From Stappia sp. (GTDB lineage: Bacteria > Pseudomonadota > Alphaproteobacteria > Rhizobiales > Stappiaceae), in the NCBI RefSeq assembly GCF_040110915.1, contig NZ_CP157793.1:3174939-3238938 (forward strand): DNA of 64,000 bases. The letters run 5' to 3'. Shown here piece after piece: positions 36,659-44,017 of the stretch; the first letter of the stretch is position 1, and every line of letters begins with the position of its first letter. The position numbers and the translations under genes are program-made. Under the pieces are notes generated by a model. The model saw nothing but the letters and a program-made list of their open reading frames with translations, was not told the origin of the DNA and ran no database searches.

Positions 36659-37672
36659 ATGAGACATCACGCGAAAAGACTTGCCACCTATGCGCTGGCC
36701 GCCGCGACGGCCGCGGTGCTGATGGGCGGCAGCGTGCAGGCGGAAACCCTGCGCCTGTCGACGCTGAAAAAGCCCGGCTCCGAGGGTGAGGCCGCGGCGC
36801 TGCGCTTTGCCGAACTGGTCGAGCAGGGCACCGAGGGACGCATCAAGATCAAGGTCTACCCCGCCAGCCAGCTCGGCGACTGGACGGAGGTCTACGAGCA
36901 GGTGATCCAGGGCGCGGTCGACATGGCCATGCAGCCGCTGGCGACCAGCAGCGACAAGCGCCTCGCCATCACCTGGTTCCCCTATGCCTTCATCGACTAC
37001 GACACCGCGCGCGAATCGCTCTCGCCCGGCGGCGCGGTCTTCTCGATCGTCAAGGACGTTCTGGAACCGCAGGGCCTGACCCCGCTCGGCGTCTTCGGCG
37101 CCGGCATGGGCGGTGCGGGCTTCGCCAAGCCGGTCGAAAACGTCAAGGATTTCGACGCCAGTCACGATCTGAAGGTGCGCGTCTGGCCGGGCGGCATCAC
37201 CCACCGGGTGCTGCTGGAGCGACTGGGCTACAACACCGCGACGGTGCCCTGGGCGGAGCTTTACACCGGCATGCAGACCGGCGTGGTCGACGGCCAGGTC
37301 GGCGGCACGGCCAACATGACGCTGGAGTCCTTTGAGGACATCACCAAGACGTGGGTCCAGTACAACACCCACTTCGAGGGCGACTGGTTCATCGTCAACG
37401 CCAACACCTACGCGAACCTCGAGGATGCGGACCGCAAGGTGCTGCTGGACGCCGCGCAGCAGGTCAGCGCCGAGCGCTTCGAGGATGTCGCGGCCGCCGA
37501 CGCCGCCGCCCTGGCGACAATGCGCGAGGCCGGGATCGACGTTGTCACCTTCGACAAGGCGGAGCTTGAGGAACTGGCGGCGATCGTGCGGCGCGACGTC
37601 TGGCCGGAGATCGCCGACGAACTCGGCGAGGAGACGCTCGGCAAGCTGAAGGCCTCGCTCGGCGTGGAGTAA
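36659..37672 (+). CDS. dctP: TRAP transporter solute-binding protein (second set)
   Basis: ATG 36659 is 8 nt after GGAGGA and begins a signal peptide (RLATYALAAATAAVLMGGSV, cleavage after VQA). The product has 337 residues with the DctP fold: RFAELVEQGTEGRIKIKVYP, ASQLGDWTEVYEQVIQGAVD and LKVRVWPGGITHRVLLERLG. The arginine in KVRVW is the usual carboxylate ligand of the family. It is the receptor of the transporter encoded by the next two genes and is divergent from MocR. Confidence 0.92.
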   Translation: MRHHAKRLATYALAAATAAVLMGGSVQAETLRLSTLKKPGSEGEAAALRFAELVEQGTEGRIKIKVYPASQLGDWTEVYEQVIQGAVDMAMQPLATSSDKRLAITWFPYAFIDYDTARESLSPGGAVFSIVKDVLEPQGLTPLGVFGAGMGGAGFAKPVENVKDFDASHDLKVRVWPGGITHRVLLERLGYNTATVPWAELYTGMQTGVVDGQVGGTANMTLESFEDITKTWVQYNTHFEGDWFIVNANTYANLEDADRKVLLDAAQQVSAERFEDVAAADAAALATMREAGIDVVTFDKAELEELAAIVRRDVWPEIADELGEETLGKLKASLGVE

Positions 37673-37698
37673 TCCGAACGCCATTCGGGAGACGGATC

Positions 37699-37731
37699 GG
37701 ATCGTCGCGGCCCCCGCGCGATCCGCTTTTT
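37699..37731 (+). terminator. Intercistronic terminator-like hairpin between dctP and dctQ
   Basis: GGATCGTCGCGG (37699-37710) pairs with CCGCGCGATCC (37714-37724) leaving one bulged T and a 3-nt loop; TTTTT follows at 37727-37731. This is a good intrinsic-terminator shape. Because dctQ and dctM follow, partial read-through is likely and would set a high receptor-to-permease ratio. Confidence 0.65.
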
Positions 37732-37772
37732 CTCGCAGGGCAGTGACACGGCGATCGGGAGGACGCCCGGAC

Positions 37773-38387
37773 ATGCAGAACGAGACGGAAACCGAAATCG
37801 CGGCAGCGGGAGACAGGGCCTTGCCGCTCGCCGCCTCGCCGGACACGGTGAACACCCCCCGCTTCCTGCGCGGCGGCGCGTTGACGGCCTGGAACTGGAC
37901 CCTGCGCCTGCAGCGGATCCTGCTGGTCGCCTGCGGCGCGGTGCTCACCCTGCTGATCGCCATTCAGGTCTTCACCCGCTATGTCCTCGGCATCTCGATC
38001 TTCGGGATCGAGGAACTGGCGAGTTTCGTCGCGGTCTATCTCTACTTTCTCGGCGCCAGCCACGGCGCCTGGGAACGCGGCCACATCTCGGCAAGCCTGG
38101 TGGACCTGATCCTGCCCTACGGCCGGCCCCGGCTGGCGCTCAGTGCCCTTGCCGGCCTGATCACCGTGGTTCTGGCCGGCTGGATGTCGGTGTGGGCCTG
38201 GCAATATCTCGACTACAGCATCGGCCGGGGCACCATGTCGCTGGAAACCGGCCTGCCCATGTCCTGGGTCTATGCGATCATGCCGATCGGGCTCAGCCTG
38301 ATGACGCTCTACTTCACCGTTGAATTTCTCGAGCGCGTCCGACGCCTCGTCCTGGGGCCGGCGGCCGACGGGGAGGCGATGGCGTGA
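37773..38387 (+). CDS. dctQ: TRAP transporter small permease (second set)
   Basis: I use ATG 37773 after GGGAGGA; a GTG at 37743 would add ten residues. The product has 204 residues, longer than the first dctQ because of a ~45-residue soluble N-terminus. Four hydrophobic helices follow, with ILLVACGAVLTLLIAIQVFT first, then IEELASFVAVYLYFLGASHG carrying the conserved polar residues. Its stop overlaps the dctM start (GTGA). Confidence 0.9.
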   Translation: MQNETETEIAAAGDRALPLAASPDTVNTPRFLRGGALTAWNWTLRLQRILLVACGAVLTLLIAIQVFTRYVLGISIFGIEELASFVAVYLYFLGASHGAWERGHISASLVDLILPYGRPRLALSALAGLITVVLAGWMSVWAWQYLDYSIGRGTMSLETGLPMSWVYAIMPIGLSLMTLYFTVEFLERVRRLVLGPAADGEAMA

Positions 38388-39688
38388 GCGACATCATCAT
38401 CTATGACGCCCTGCTGCTGACGCTGCTGCTGGTGATTGGCGTTCCGGTGCCCTTCTGCTTCGCCGGCGCGGTGCTTTTTCTGGTGCTGTTCGGAGATTTC
38501 GGCTCCGCCAGCTTTCTGGTGGGAGCGGGCTATTCGAAGCTCTCGTCCATCGTCGTCATCGCCATTCCGCTCTACATCCTCGCCGGCAGCATCATGAGCC
38601 GCGGCGGCATCGCCGAACGTCTGGTGGATCTCGCCGACAGTCTCGTCGGCCGGATGCGCGGCGGACTGGGCATCGTGGTGATCATGGCGACGGCGGTGTT
38701 CGGCGCCATTTCCGGCATGGCTTCCTCGGCCGTCGCGGCGATCGGCACCATCATGATCCCGCGCATGGAGGCCCGAGGCTACGATCGCGGCTACGCCACG
38801 GCGCTGGTCTCCGCCTCGGCGGTGCTGGCGCTGCTGATCCCGCCGAGCGCCTCGATGATCCTTTTCGGCTGGGTCACGGGCACCTCGATCCTCGCGAGCT
38901 TCCTGGCGCCGGTGGTGCCGGGCCTCCTGCTCTGCTCGCTGCTGGCGTTCTGGAACCGCGTGCTGACCCGGCGCATGCCGCTGGTGACGCCGCCACCGGT
39001 CGACGCCCGCCAGTTCGCGCGCGAAGTCGCCCGGCGCGGCCGCAGGGCCGGCATGGGCCTCGTGATGCCGGTGCTGATCCTGGGCTTCATCTATGGCGGG
39101 GTGACCACCCCCACCGAGGCCGCCGCCGTGGCGGTGCTCTACGCCATTCCCGTGTCGATCTATCTCTATCGCGACATCGACTGGAGCGACCTGGCGGACG
39201 TGATCTGGCGGGCCGGGCGGACCACCGGCGTGCTGTTGCTGATGATCTTCTTCGCCTCCATGCTGGGCCGGGTCTGGACGCTGGAGGACGTGCCGCAGCA
39301 GATCCTCGAGAGCTTCCTCGCCATCAGCGAAAATCCGATCGTGCTCTTGCTGATGGCCAATATCTTCCTGATGATCGTCGGCATGTTCATGGAGGATGTC
39401 AGCGGCATCCTGCTCGCCGCGCCGCTGTTGCTGCCGGTGATGCAGCAGGCCGGCGTGGATCAGGTGCAATTCGCGGCCATCATCGCCACCAACCTCGGAA
39501 TGGGCCTGATCACCCCGCCCACGGCTCCGATCCTGTATTTCGCCGGGCTGATCGGAAATGTGCCGCTCGCCCGCATGCTCCTGCCCACGCTGGTGTTCGT
39601 CTTCCTGGCCTATCTGCCCGTGGTGCTGTTGACGACCTTCCTGCCAGCATTGTCGCTCACCCTGCCGCGCCTGATCCTCGGCGGCTGA
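38384..39688 (+). CDS. dctM: TRAP transporter large permease (second set)
   Basis: The GTG at 38384 overlaps the dctQ stop; the product has 434 residues and about twelve membrane segments. Marks are AVFGAISGMASSAVAAIGTI, SAVLALLIPPSASMILFGW and GLITPPTAPILYFAG. It completes a TRAP transporter for an unidentified carboxylate-like solute. A perfect 9-bp hairpin lies shortly after the stop. Confidence 0.94.
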   Translation: MSDIIIYDALLLTLLLVIGVPVPFCFAGAVLFLVLFGDFGSASFLVGAGYSKLSSIVVIAIPLYILAGSIMSRGGIAERLVDLADSLVGRMRGGLGIVVIMATAVFGAISGMASSAVAAIGTIMIPRMEARGYDRGYATALVSASAVLALLIPPSASMILFGWVTGTSILASFLAPVVPGLLLCSLLAFWNRVLTRRMPLVTPPPVDARQFAREVARRGRRAGMGLVMPVLILGFIYGGVTTPTEAAAVAVLYAIPVSIYLYRDIDWSDLADVIWRAGRTTGVLLLMIFFASMLGRVWTLEDVPQQILESFLAISENPIVLLLMANIFLMIVGMFMEDVSGILLAAPLLLPVMQQAGVDQVQFAAIIATNLGMGLITPPTAPILYFAGLIGNVPLARMLLPTLVFVFLAYLPVVLLTTFLPALSLTLPRLILGG

Positions 39689-39702
39689 CCGCGCCCGCAT
39701 CG

Positions 39703-39724
39703 ACGGCCGCCCCACGGCGGCCGT
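39703..39724 (+). terminator. Hairpin after the second TRAP operon
   Basis: ACGGCCGCC (39703-39711) and GGCGGCCGT (39716-39724) form a perfect 9-bp stem with a CCAC loop, 14 bp after the dctM stop. There is no T-run, so it may act as a weak terminator or RNA 3' end. Confidence 0.5.
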
Positions 39725-39829
39725 CCCCGACCGGATCGGCGGAAGAGAGGATCCGCGCGGCGGTCACCGTCGCCTCCGAGCCGTCGGCGAGAATGACGGT
39801 TGCCGATCCGTCGGCGAGCATCGTTTCGA

Positions 39830-40503
39830 AATGCTCGAGATTGTGCTGCTTCAGGACCGCCGCCCTGTCCATGCTGGTGAATTGCGAGCCTTGATCAGAA
39901 TGGACCAGACCCGTGCCCTTCGGCTTTCGACGCCACACCGCCATCGGCAATTCCTGCAGCACGACATCAGCGATCTGCCGACCGTGCGATGACCAGCCGA
40001 TGACGCGGCGTGAGAACAGGTCGATCACCACGGCCGGATAGGCAAAACCCTCCCGGGTCCGGCTAATGGTGATGTCTGTCCCCCATGCCCGGTCCGGCGC
40101 ATCGACATCGAACCACCGGGCCGGATACGCAGGCAGCGGCACATCCGCGCACCGTTAACCGCTGCCGATGCTCGGCATCAGGCGCGTATCTCGCTTTGCA
40201 TCCCTGGCGAAACACGCGGTGGTTTTTTAAGATGGTGTGTTCCTCGGTGACGCGCGCCAGCTCCGTCTTCAGACAACGTCTCTCTGCCGCGTGATCCTCA
40301 TCGCCTCCCGAGGGCTTCGAGGACTTCGTCTTCCACGCATAGCGCGTGTGGACTCACGCCAACCACTGCGACACCTCCGCAACCGGATAGCCCCGCCCGG
40401 CGATCTGCGCGACAGCATCGCGCTTGAACTCACCACTGAAGTTGCCGGATCCCTGCATGGCCTCCTTGCGTCGAATTCAGGGAAGACGGCGTCCACCAAT
40501 CCA
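39830..40503 (-). pseudogene. Decayed IS3-family insertion sequence
   Basis: On the minus strand, 40458 down to ~40200 encodes an OrfA-like helix-turn-helix protein (GEFKRDAVAQIAGRGYPVAE) broken by a stop, followed in another frame by ...TRYAWK... and TEEHTILKN. From 40142 down to ~39830 the transposase core is recognisable (GTDITISRTREGFAYPAVVI, DLFSRRVIGW, MAVWRRKPKG, HSDQGSQF). The frame then runs into unrelated sequence before the final DDE glutamate, so the transposase is dead. The element borders the cas locus. TGGATTGG at 40503-40496 might be its terminal repeat, but I could not confirm ends or target duplication. Confidence 0.7.
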
Positions 40504-40776
40504 GGGGATATTCACCGGTGTCCCATCGCGTCATGATCATGCCCAAATGGAAGACTCGATCATGAACGATGCGATCCGGCGTCTGCGCACATGCCCGGCA
40601 TGAACCCAGCCGCCCTGGGTTCCGGTCTCGCGCCTGAGATGCATTGCCAAGACCTTTCTCCTAAACCTAAAATGGCAGAAATTTGAGACACGCGTGCCGA
40701 CCTGCACGCCGACGGCGCCGTTGGCCGCGGCCCGGATGACGTTTTGTTGCAATGATAGATTGACTGGAGCATCGGC
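40504..40776. other. Gene-free stretch upstream of cas3
   Basis: No convincing gene is seen; open frames here lack family resemblance. The last 70 bp before the cas3 GTG are AT-richer and contain TGACGTTTTGTTGCAATGATAG, where a cas3 promoter is expected, but no clear -35/-10 pair can be assigned. A TGGAG element at 40764-40768 precedes the start. Confidence 0.4.
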
Positions 40777-43026
40777 GTGTATTTCGCGCATTCGGGCAAG
40801 GCCCCCGACCGGACCGATTGGCAGCCGCTGCCTGACCACCTCACGGCGGTCGCGGTCCTGGCCGCGGCGTTTGCAGACCCTCTGGGCCTGGACCGCGCGG
40901 CGTTTCTGGCCGGGCTCTATCACGACCTCGGGAAATACTGCGAGGCGTTCGAGCGCCGGCTGCAAGGGGAGGATATCCGCGTCGATCATTCGACCGCCGG
41001 CGCCCTTGCCGTCATCGAACACGCCTGGGAACGCCCCCTCGACAGGGCCACGGCGGAGCTGATCGCCTATTGCATCGCGGGGCACCACGCCGGCCTGCCG
41101 GATCGGCTGAACGACACCGCGGCCTGCCTCGACAGGCGCCTGCAATCCGAGCTGCCGACCCTGGATCCGGTGTGGCGGACCGATCTCCCCTCGCCGCCCG
41201 GCGACATCGCTCCCGCCCTGTTCGCGACCTTCTCGGACCCGAAGGAGGCCTTCTTCTCGCTTTCCGTCGCCACGCGCATGATCTTCTCATGCCTGGTGGA
41301 CGCGGATTTCAAGGATACGGAAGCCCATTACGCCGCGCTCGAACAGCGTATGAAGGACAGATCATGGCCAACGCTTCAGGCCCGCCTGCCGGAGCTTCTC
41401 CAGCGCTTCGACGCATGCATGGAGAGAAAGCGCGACCTCTCCACCGACCTCAACAGGCTGCGCGCGCGCATTCTGGATCATGTCCGCGCCAGGGCGGGCG
41501 AAGCGCCGGGGCTGTTCACCCTGACGGTCCCGACAGGCGGCGGCAAGACACTGGCCTCGCTCGGCTTTGCCCTCGATCACGCCCGTCTTCACGGGCACCG
41601 TCGGGTGATCTACGCCCTTCCCTTCACCTCGATCATCGATCAGACGGCCGACATCTTCCGGAGCGTTCTTGGCGCCGACCATGTGCTGGAACACCACTCC
41701 GCGATCGATGAAGACCGCAGACCGCCGGGGCGGACGGACGACCGGCAGCAGGCGGAGAAGCTGAAGCTCGCCATGGAAGACTGGGCCGCGCCCGTGGTGG
41801 TGACGACCAATGTCCAGTTCTTCGAAAGCCTTTTCGCGGCCAAGCCCTCCCGCGCGCGCAAACTGCACAATATCGCGGGAAGCGTGGTCATCCTCGACGA
41901 GGCGCAAACCCTTCCGCGAGACCTTCTGAAGCCAGCAATGCGCATGCTTCGGGAACTGGCGCAGTCTTATGGCTGCAGCATTGTGCTCTGCACGGCCACC
42001 CAACCGGCGCTGGACGCCGACAAGCTGGAGGGCGGGTTGCCGCTTCGGGGGCGGGAACTGGCGCCGGACCCGCAAGAGCTTTCCAATACGCTCCGGCGCG
42101 CCACCGTCCGCCGGGTCGGCGACATGGCGAACGACGAGCTGATCGCGGCCTTGCGCGAGGCCCCAAGGGGCCTTGTGATCGTGAACAGTCGCAAGCATGC
42201 GCGCGCGCTGTTCCGCGACGCGCAGGCAAGCGGCCTGGAGGGCCTCGTGCACCTCACCACCCGGCAATGCGCAGTTCACCGGCGTCAGGTTCTGGCGCGC
42301 ATCCGCGAGCGGCTGGAGGCCAAGTCCTCCTGCCGGGTGATCGCGACCAGCTTGATCGAGGCCGGCGTCGATATCGATTTCCCGAAGGTCTGGCGGGCCG
42401 AGGCCGGTCTCGACCAGATCGTGCAGGCGGCCGGGCGCTGCAATCGTGAGGGCCGCGCGCAGGCCGGGGACAGCATCGTCACCGTCTTTTCCGCCCCCGA
42501 TTATCCGCCGCCGCGAGAGGTCAGGAGCCTCGTCACCGACATGCAGCGCATGCTCGGGCGCCACGACGACCTGCTGTCGCTTGCGGCCATCGAGGACTAT
42601 TTCGCCGAGGTCTACTGGCGCATGGGCGACAGACTGGACGCGCGCGGCATTCTCAAATTGTTCACGGGCACGGCGCGCGGGACCGATTTCGCCTTTCGCA
42701 CGGCGGCCGAGCGGTTCCGGATGATCGACAGCGGACTGGTCCCGGTGATCGTCGCCTACGACGCGCCGGCGGAAGACGCCATCGCGCGATTGCATGCGCC
42801 GGAGATGTCTTCCGGCACGCTCGCGCGCGCGCTTCAGGGATACACGGTCCAGGTCGCGCCCACGGACCGCGACGCGCTGATCCGCAATGGCCACGTCGCC
42901 TTCGAACGCCCCGACCTGCGCGGCGACCAGTTCGCGGTTCTGAAGACCCCCGGCCTGTACCGGGAGTCCGTCGGCCTCGTCTGGGAGGAAGCCGACGATC
43001 TGCCCATGCCAAGCAACGTGATTTAG
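40777..43026 (+). CDS. cas3: CRISPR-associated helicase/nuclease Cas3 (type I-C)
   Basis: The product has 749 residues from GTG 40777. The N-terminal HD nuclease is intact: AHSGKAPDRTDWQPL, LYHDLGKYCEAF (His-Asp pair), VDHSTAGAL and AGHHAGLPD. The SF2 helicase follows with Walker A TVPTGGGKTLASL, the DEAQ box VILDEAQTLPRDL, CTATQPAL, and motif VI VQAAGRCNREGR. Cas3 is recruited by Cascade bound to target DNA, then unwinds and degrades it. Having all motifs intact suggests an active interference arm. It precedes the Cascade operon by 322 bp, unusually far for a compact I-C locus; that gap holds the crRNA-like element. Confidence 0.96.
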   Translation: MYFAHSGKAPDRTDWQPLPDHLTAVAVLAAAFADPLGLDRAAFLAGLYHDLGKYCEAFERRLQGEDIRVDHSTAGALAVIEHAWERPLDRATAELIAYCIAGHHAGLPDRLNDTAACLDRRLQSELPTLDPVWRTDLPSPPGDIAPALFATFSDPKEAFFSLSVATRMIFSCLVDADFKDTEAHYAALEQRMKDRSWPTLQARLPELLQRFDACMERKRDLSTDLNRLRARILDHVRARAGEAPGLFTLTVPTGGGKTLASLGFALDHARLHGHRRVIYALPFTSIIDQTADIFRSVLGADHVLEHHSAIDEDRRPPGRTDDRQQAEKLKLAMEDWAAPVVVTTNVQFFESLFAAKPSRARKLHNIAGSVVILDEAQTLPRDLLKPAMRMLRELAQSYGCSIVLCTATQPALDADKLEGGLPLRGRELAPDPQELSNTLRRATVRRVGDMANDELIAALREAPRGLVIVNSRKHARALFRDAQASGLEGLVHLTTRQCAVHRRQVLARIRERLEAKSSCRVIATSLIEAGVDIDFPKVWRAEAGLDQIVQAAGRCNREGRAQAGDSIVTVFSAPDYPPPREVRSLVTDMQRMLGRHDDLLSLAAIEDYFAEVYWRMGDRLDARGILKLFTGTARGTDFAFRTAAERFRMIDSGLVPVIVAYDAPAEDAIARLHAPEMSSGTLARALQGYTVQVAPTDRDALIRNGHVAFERPDLRGDQFAVLKTPGLYRESVGLVWEEADDLPMPSNVI

Positions 43027-43031
43027 GAGAA

Positions 43032-43062
43032 GGCGGCGAGCCCGACAGTCGAGCTCACCGCC
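43032..43062. terminator. Hairpin ending cas3 (+) and the crRNA-like RNA (-)
   Basis: GGCGGCGAGC (43032-43041) pairs with GCTCACCGCC (43053-43062) over 10 bp, including one G-U type pair, with an 11-nt loop, 5 bp after the cas3 stop. Read on the minus strand it begins exactly 34 nt after the degenerate repeat, the modal spacer length of the array, so it could define the 3' end of the small RNA. Confidence 0.6.
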
Positions 43063-43096
43063 CTTACAGAAGGAGCACTTTACGCTCGCAAACAAA

Positions 43097-43127
43097 GTTT
43101 CGATCCACGCCCCATACGAGGGGCGAC
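43097..43127 (-). repeat. Solitary degenerate type I-C CRISPR repeat
   Basis: Read on the minus strand it shares the first 6 nt (GTCGCC) and the last 15 nt (GGCGTGGATCGAAAC) with the array repeat. The middle differs. Its own stem is CGCCCC-TCGTAT-GGGGCG, against CGCCTCC-CTCGC-GGAGGCG in the array, so folding is kept by compensatory change. The 11-nt handle TGGATCGAAAC is identical. It is 31 nt long against 32 in the array. It points away from the array and stands alone, so it is not a leftover array end. Confidence 0.85.
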
Positions 43128-43264
43128 ACCAACTTAGCTATATGGGGTCAATATCCAACTCGATAGCGACCGCAAACGAACCAACCCTTACTGTGAATGT
43201 GTATCGGCGACGTTTGGGGATATTTTGGCGTTTCATAATAGCGAGTCCCATTTTTGCAGCGCCA

Positions 43265-43293
43265 TTCGTAGGCTAATGGACAGGGGTTGTCAA
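43265..43293 (-). promoter_or_regulatory. Possible minus-strand promoter for the crRNA-like RNA
   Basis: A consensus TTGACA (43293-43288, minus) is followed after 17 nt by TACGAA (43270-43265), a weak -10. Transcription would start near 43258 and run through the degenerate repeat to the hairpin, about 225 nt. The -35 box overlaps the forward cas5c -35 almost completely, so the two promoters would compete. Confidence 0.4.
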
Positions 43294-43315
43294 GAGAAGT
43301 AGAAGGGAACATAAC
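43287..43315 (+). promoter_or_regulatory. Predicted promoter of the cas5c-cas8c-cas7c-cas4-cas1-cas2 operon
   Basis: TTGTCA (43287-43292), a 17-nt spacer and CATAAC (43310-43315) make a reasonable sigma-70 promoter with a start near 43322, giving a 5' leader of about 27 nt that includes the GGAGG site. The -10 box lies inside the palindrome GGGAAC-ATAAC-GTTCCC (43305-43321), a candidate repressor operator. The protospacer of the crRNA-like RNA (43295-43328, PAM 43329-43331) covers the same bases. Confidence 0.55.
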
Positions 43316-43331
43316 GTTCCCATACAAAGAA
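43295..43331 (-). promoter_or_regulatory. Predicted Cascade target over the cas5c promoter (TTC PAM plus protospacer)
   Basis: On the minus strand TTC (43331-43329) is the canonical type I-C PAM. The next bases match the pseudo-spacer at positions 1-5, 7, 8, 10, 11, 13-15, 17, 19 and 20. With a 1-nt gap, a further CCTTCT block also matches, so the pseudo-spacer probably arose from this promoter and then diverged. The site spans the -10 box and start point. Confidence 0.65.
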
Positions 43332-43348
43332 GTCTGGAGGATTAGCGG

Positions 43349-44017
43349 ATGTCCTACGGAATCCGTCTGAAGGTCTGGGGCCGGTATGGCTGCTTCACCA
43401 GACCGGAAATGAAGGTCGAGCGGGTCAGCTACGACGTGATGACGCCCTCGGCCGCGCGCGGCATTCTCGAGGCGATCCACTGGAAGCCGGCCATCCGCTG
43501 GGTGGTGGAGGCCATCCATGTCCTGGAGCCGATCCGCTTTCAGTCGATCCGCCGCAACGAGGTCGGGCACAAGGCGCCCACGGGCAAGATCAGGAGCGCG
43601 ATGAAGCGCGGCGACCTCGGCGGCCTTCAGCTTCTGGCCGACGAGGACCGCCAGCAGCGCGCCGCCACCGTTCTGGTCGCCCCCGCCTATGTCATCGAGG
43701 CCCGCTTCGAGCTGACCGACAAGGCCGGCGCGGAGGACAACGCAGGCAAGCACCTCGACATCTTCAATCGGCGGGCCGCGCGCGGCCAGTGCTTTCATCA
43801 GCCGTGCCTCGGCACGCGCGAGTTCGCGGCGAGCTTCGAGCCGATCCCGCCCGGGCAGGACCTGCCGCTAGCGATCCGCGAAAGCCTGGATCTGGGCTTC
43901 ATGCTCTGGGACATCGACCATCAGGCACCGGGGCGGCCGTCGATGTTCTTCCGCGCAAAGCTTGAGGACGGCGTGATGCGCGTGCCGCCTCCGGGATCGC
44001 CGGAGATTTGCCGATGA
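43349..44017 (+). CDS. cas5c: Type I-C Cascade subunit and crRNA endonuclease Cas5c (Cas5d)
   Basis: The product has 222 residues; ATG is 8 nt after GGAGG. The N-terminal RAMP fold has the Cas5 marks LKVWGRYGCFTRPEMKVERV and SYDVMTPSAARGILEAIHW. In type I-C this protein replaces Cas6: it cuts the precursor crRNA at the base of the repeat hairpin and stays on the 5' handle. Here it would process both the array and the crRNA-like RNA, whose handle is identical. It opens the Cascade operon and its stop overlaps cas8c (ATGA). Confidence 0.96.
   Translation: MSYGIRLKVWGRYGCFTRPEMKVERVSYDVMTPSAARGILEAIHWKPAIRWVVEAIHVLEPIRFQSIRRNEVGHKAPTGKIRSAMKRGDLGGLQLLADEDRQQRAATVLVAPAYVIEARFELTDKAGAEDNAGKHLDIFNRRAARGQCFHQPCLGTREFAASFEPIPPGQDLPLAIRESLDLGFMLWDIDHQAPGRPSMFFRAKLEDGVMRVPPPGSPEICR

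Larger units (their letters stand above)
43032..43127 (-). ncRNA. Candidate crRNA-like cas-regulating RNA (degenerate repeat + pseudo-spacer + hairpin)
   Basis: Minus-strand order: a 31-nt degenerate CRISPR repeat (43127-43097), a 34-nt pseudo-spacer (43096-43063), and a hairpin (43062-43032). The pseudo-spacer starts TTTGTTTGCGAGCGTAAAGT. The minus strand upstream of cas5c carries TTC followed by TTTGTATGGGAACGTTATGT. These 20-mers agree at 15 positions. The mismatches are 6, 9, 12, 16 and 18; three of these are the every-sixth positions that Cascade does not pair. A Cascade loaded with this RNA would sit on the cas5c promoter. Partial pairing would favour repression over Cas3 cleavage. The design resembles CreR/CreA-type guides described in other CRISPR subtypes; function here is inferred. 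Confidence 0.7.

Noticed and set aside
39657..39830. A functional C-terminus for the IS3 transposase
   Set aside because: The frame continues into sequence unlike the family and the final catalytic glutamate region is missing, so it is a truncation.
40741..40776. A second possible target of the crRNA-like guide upstream of cas3 (TTTTGTTGCAATG)
   Set aside because: The match needs a gap within the seed and has no TTC PAM.
43165..43185. Similarity of the pseudo-spacer seed to TTCGTTTGCGGTCG inside the cas3-cas5c gap
   Set aside because: 11 of 14 bases agree, but the adjacent PAM would be TGG and the site is not at a promoter; the TTC-flanked match at 43295-43331 is better in every respect.
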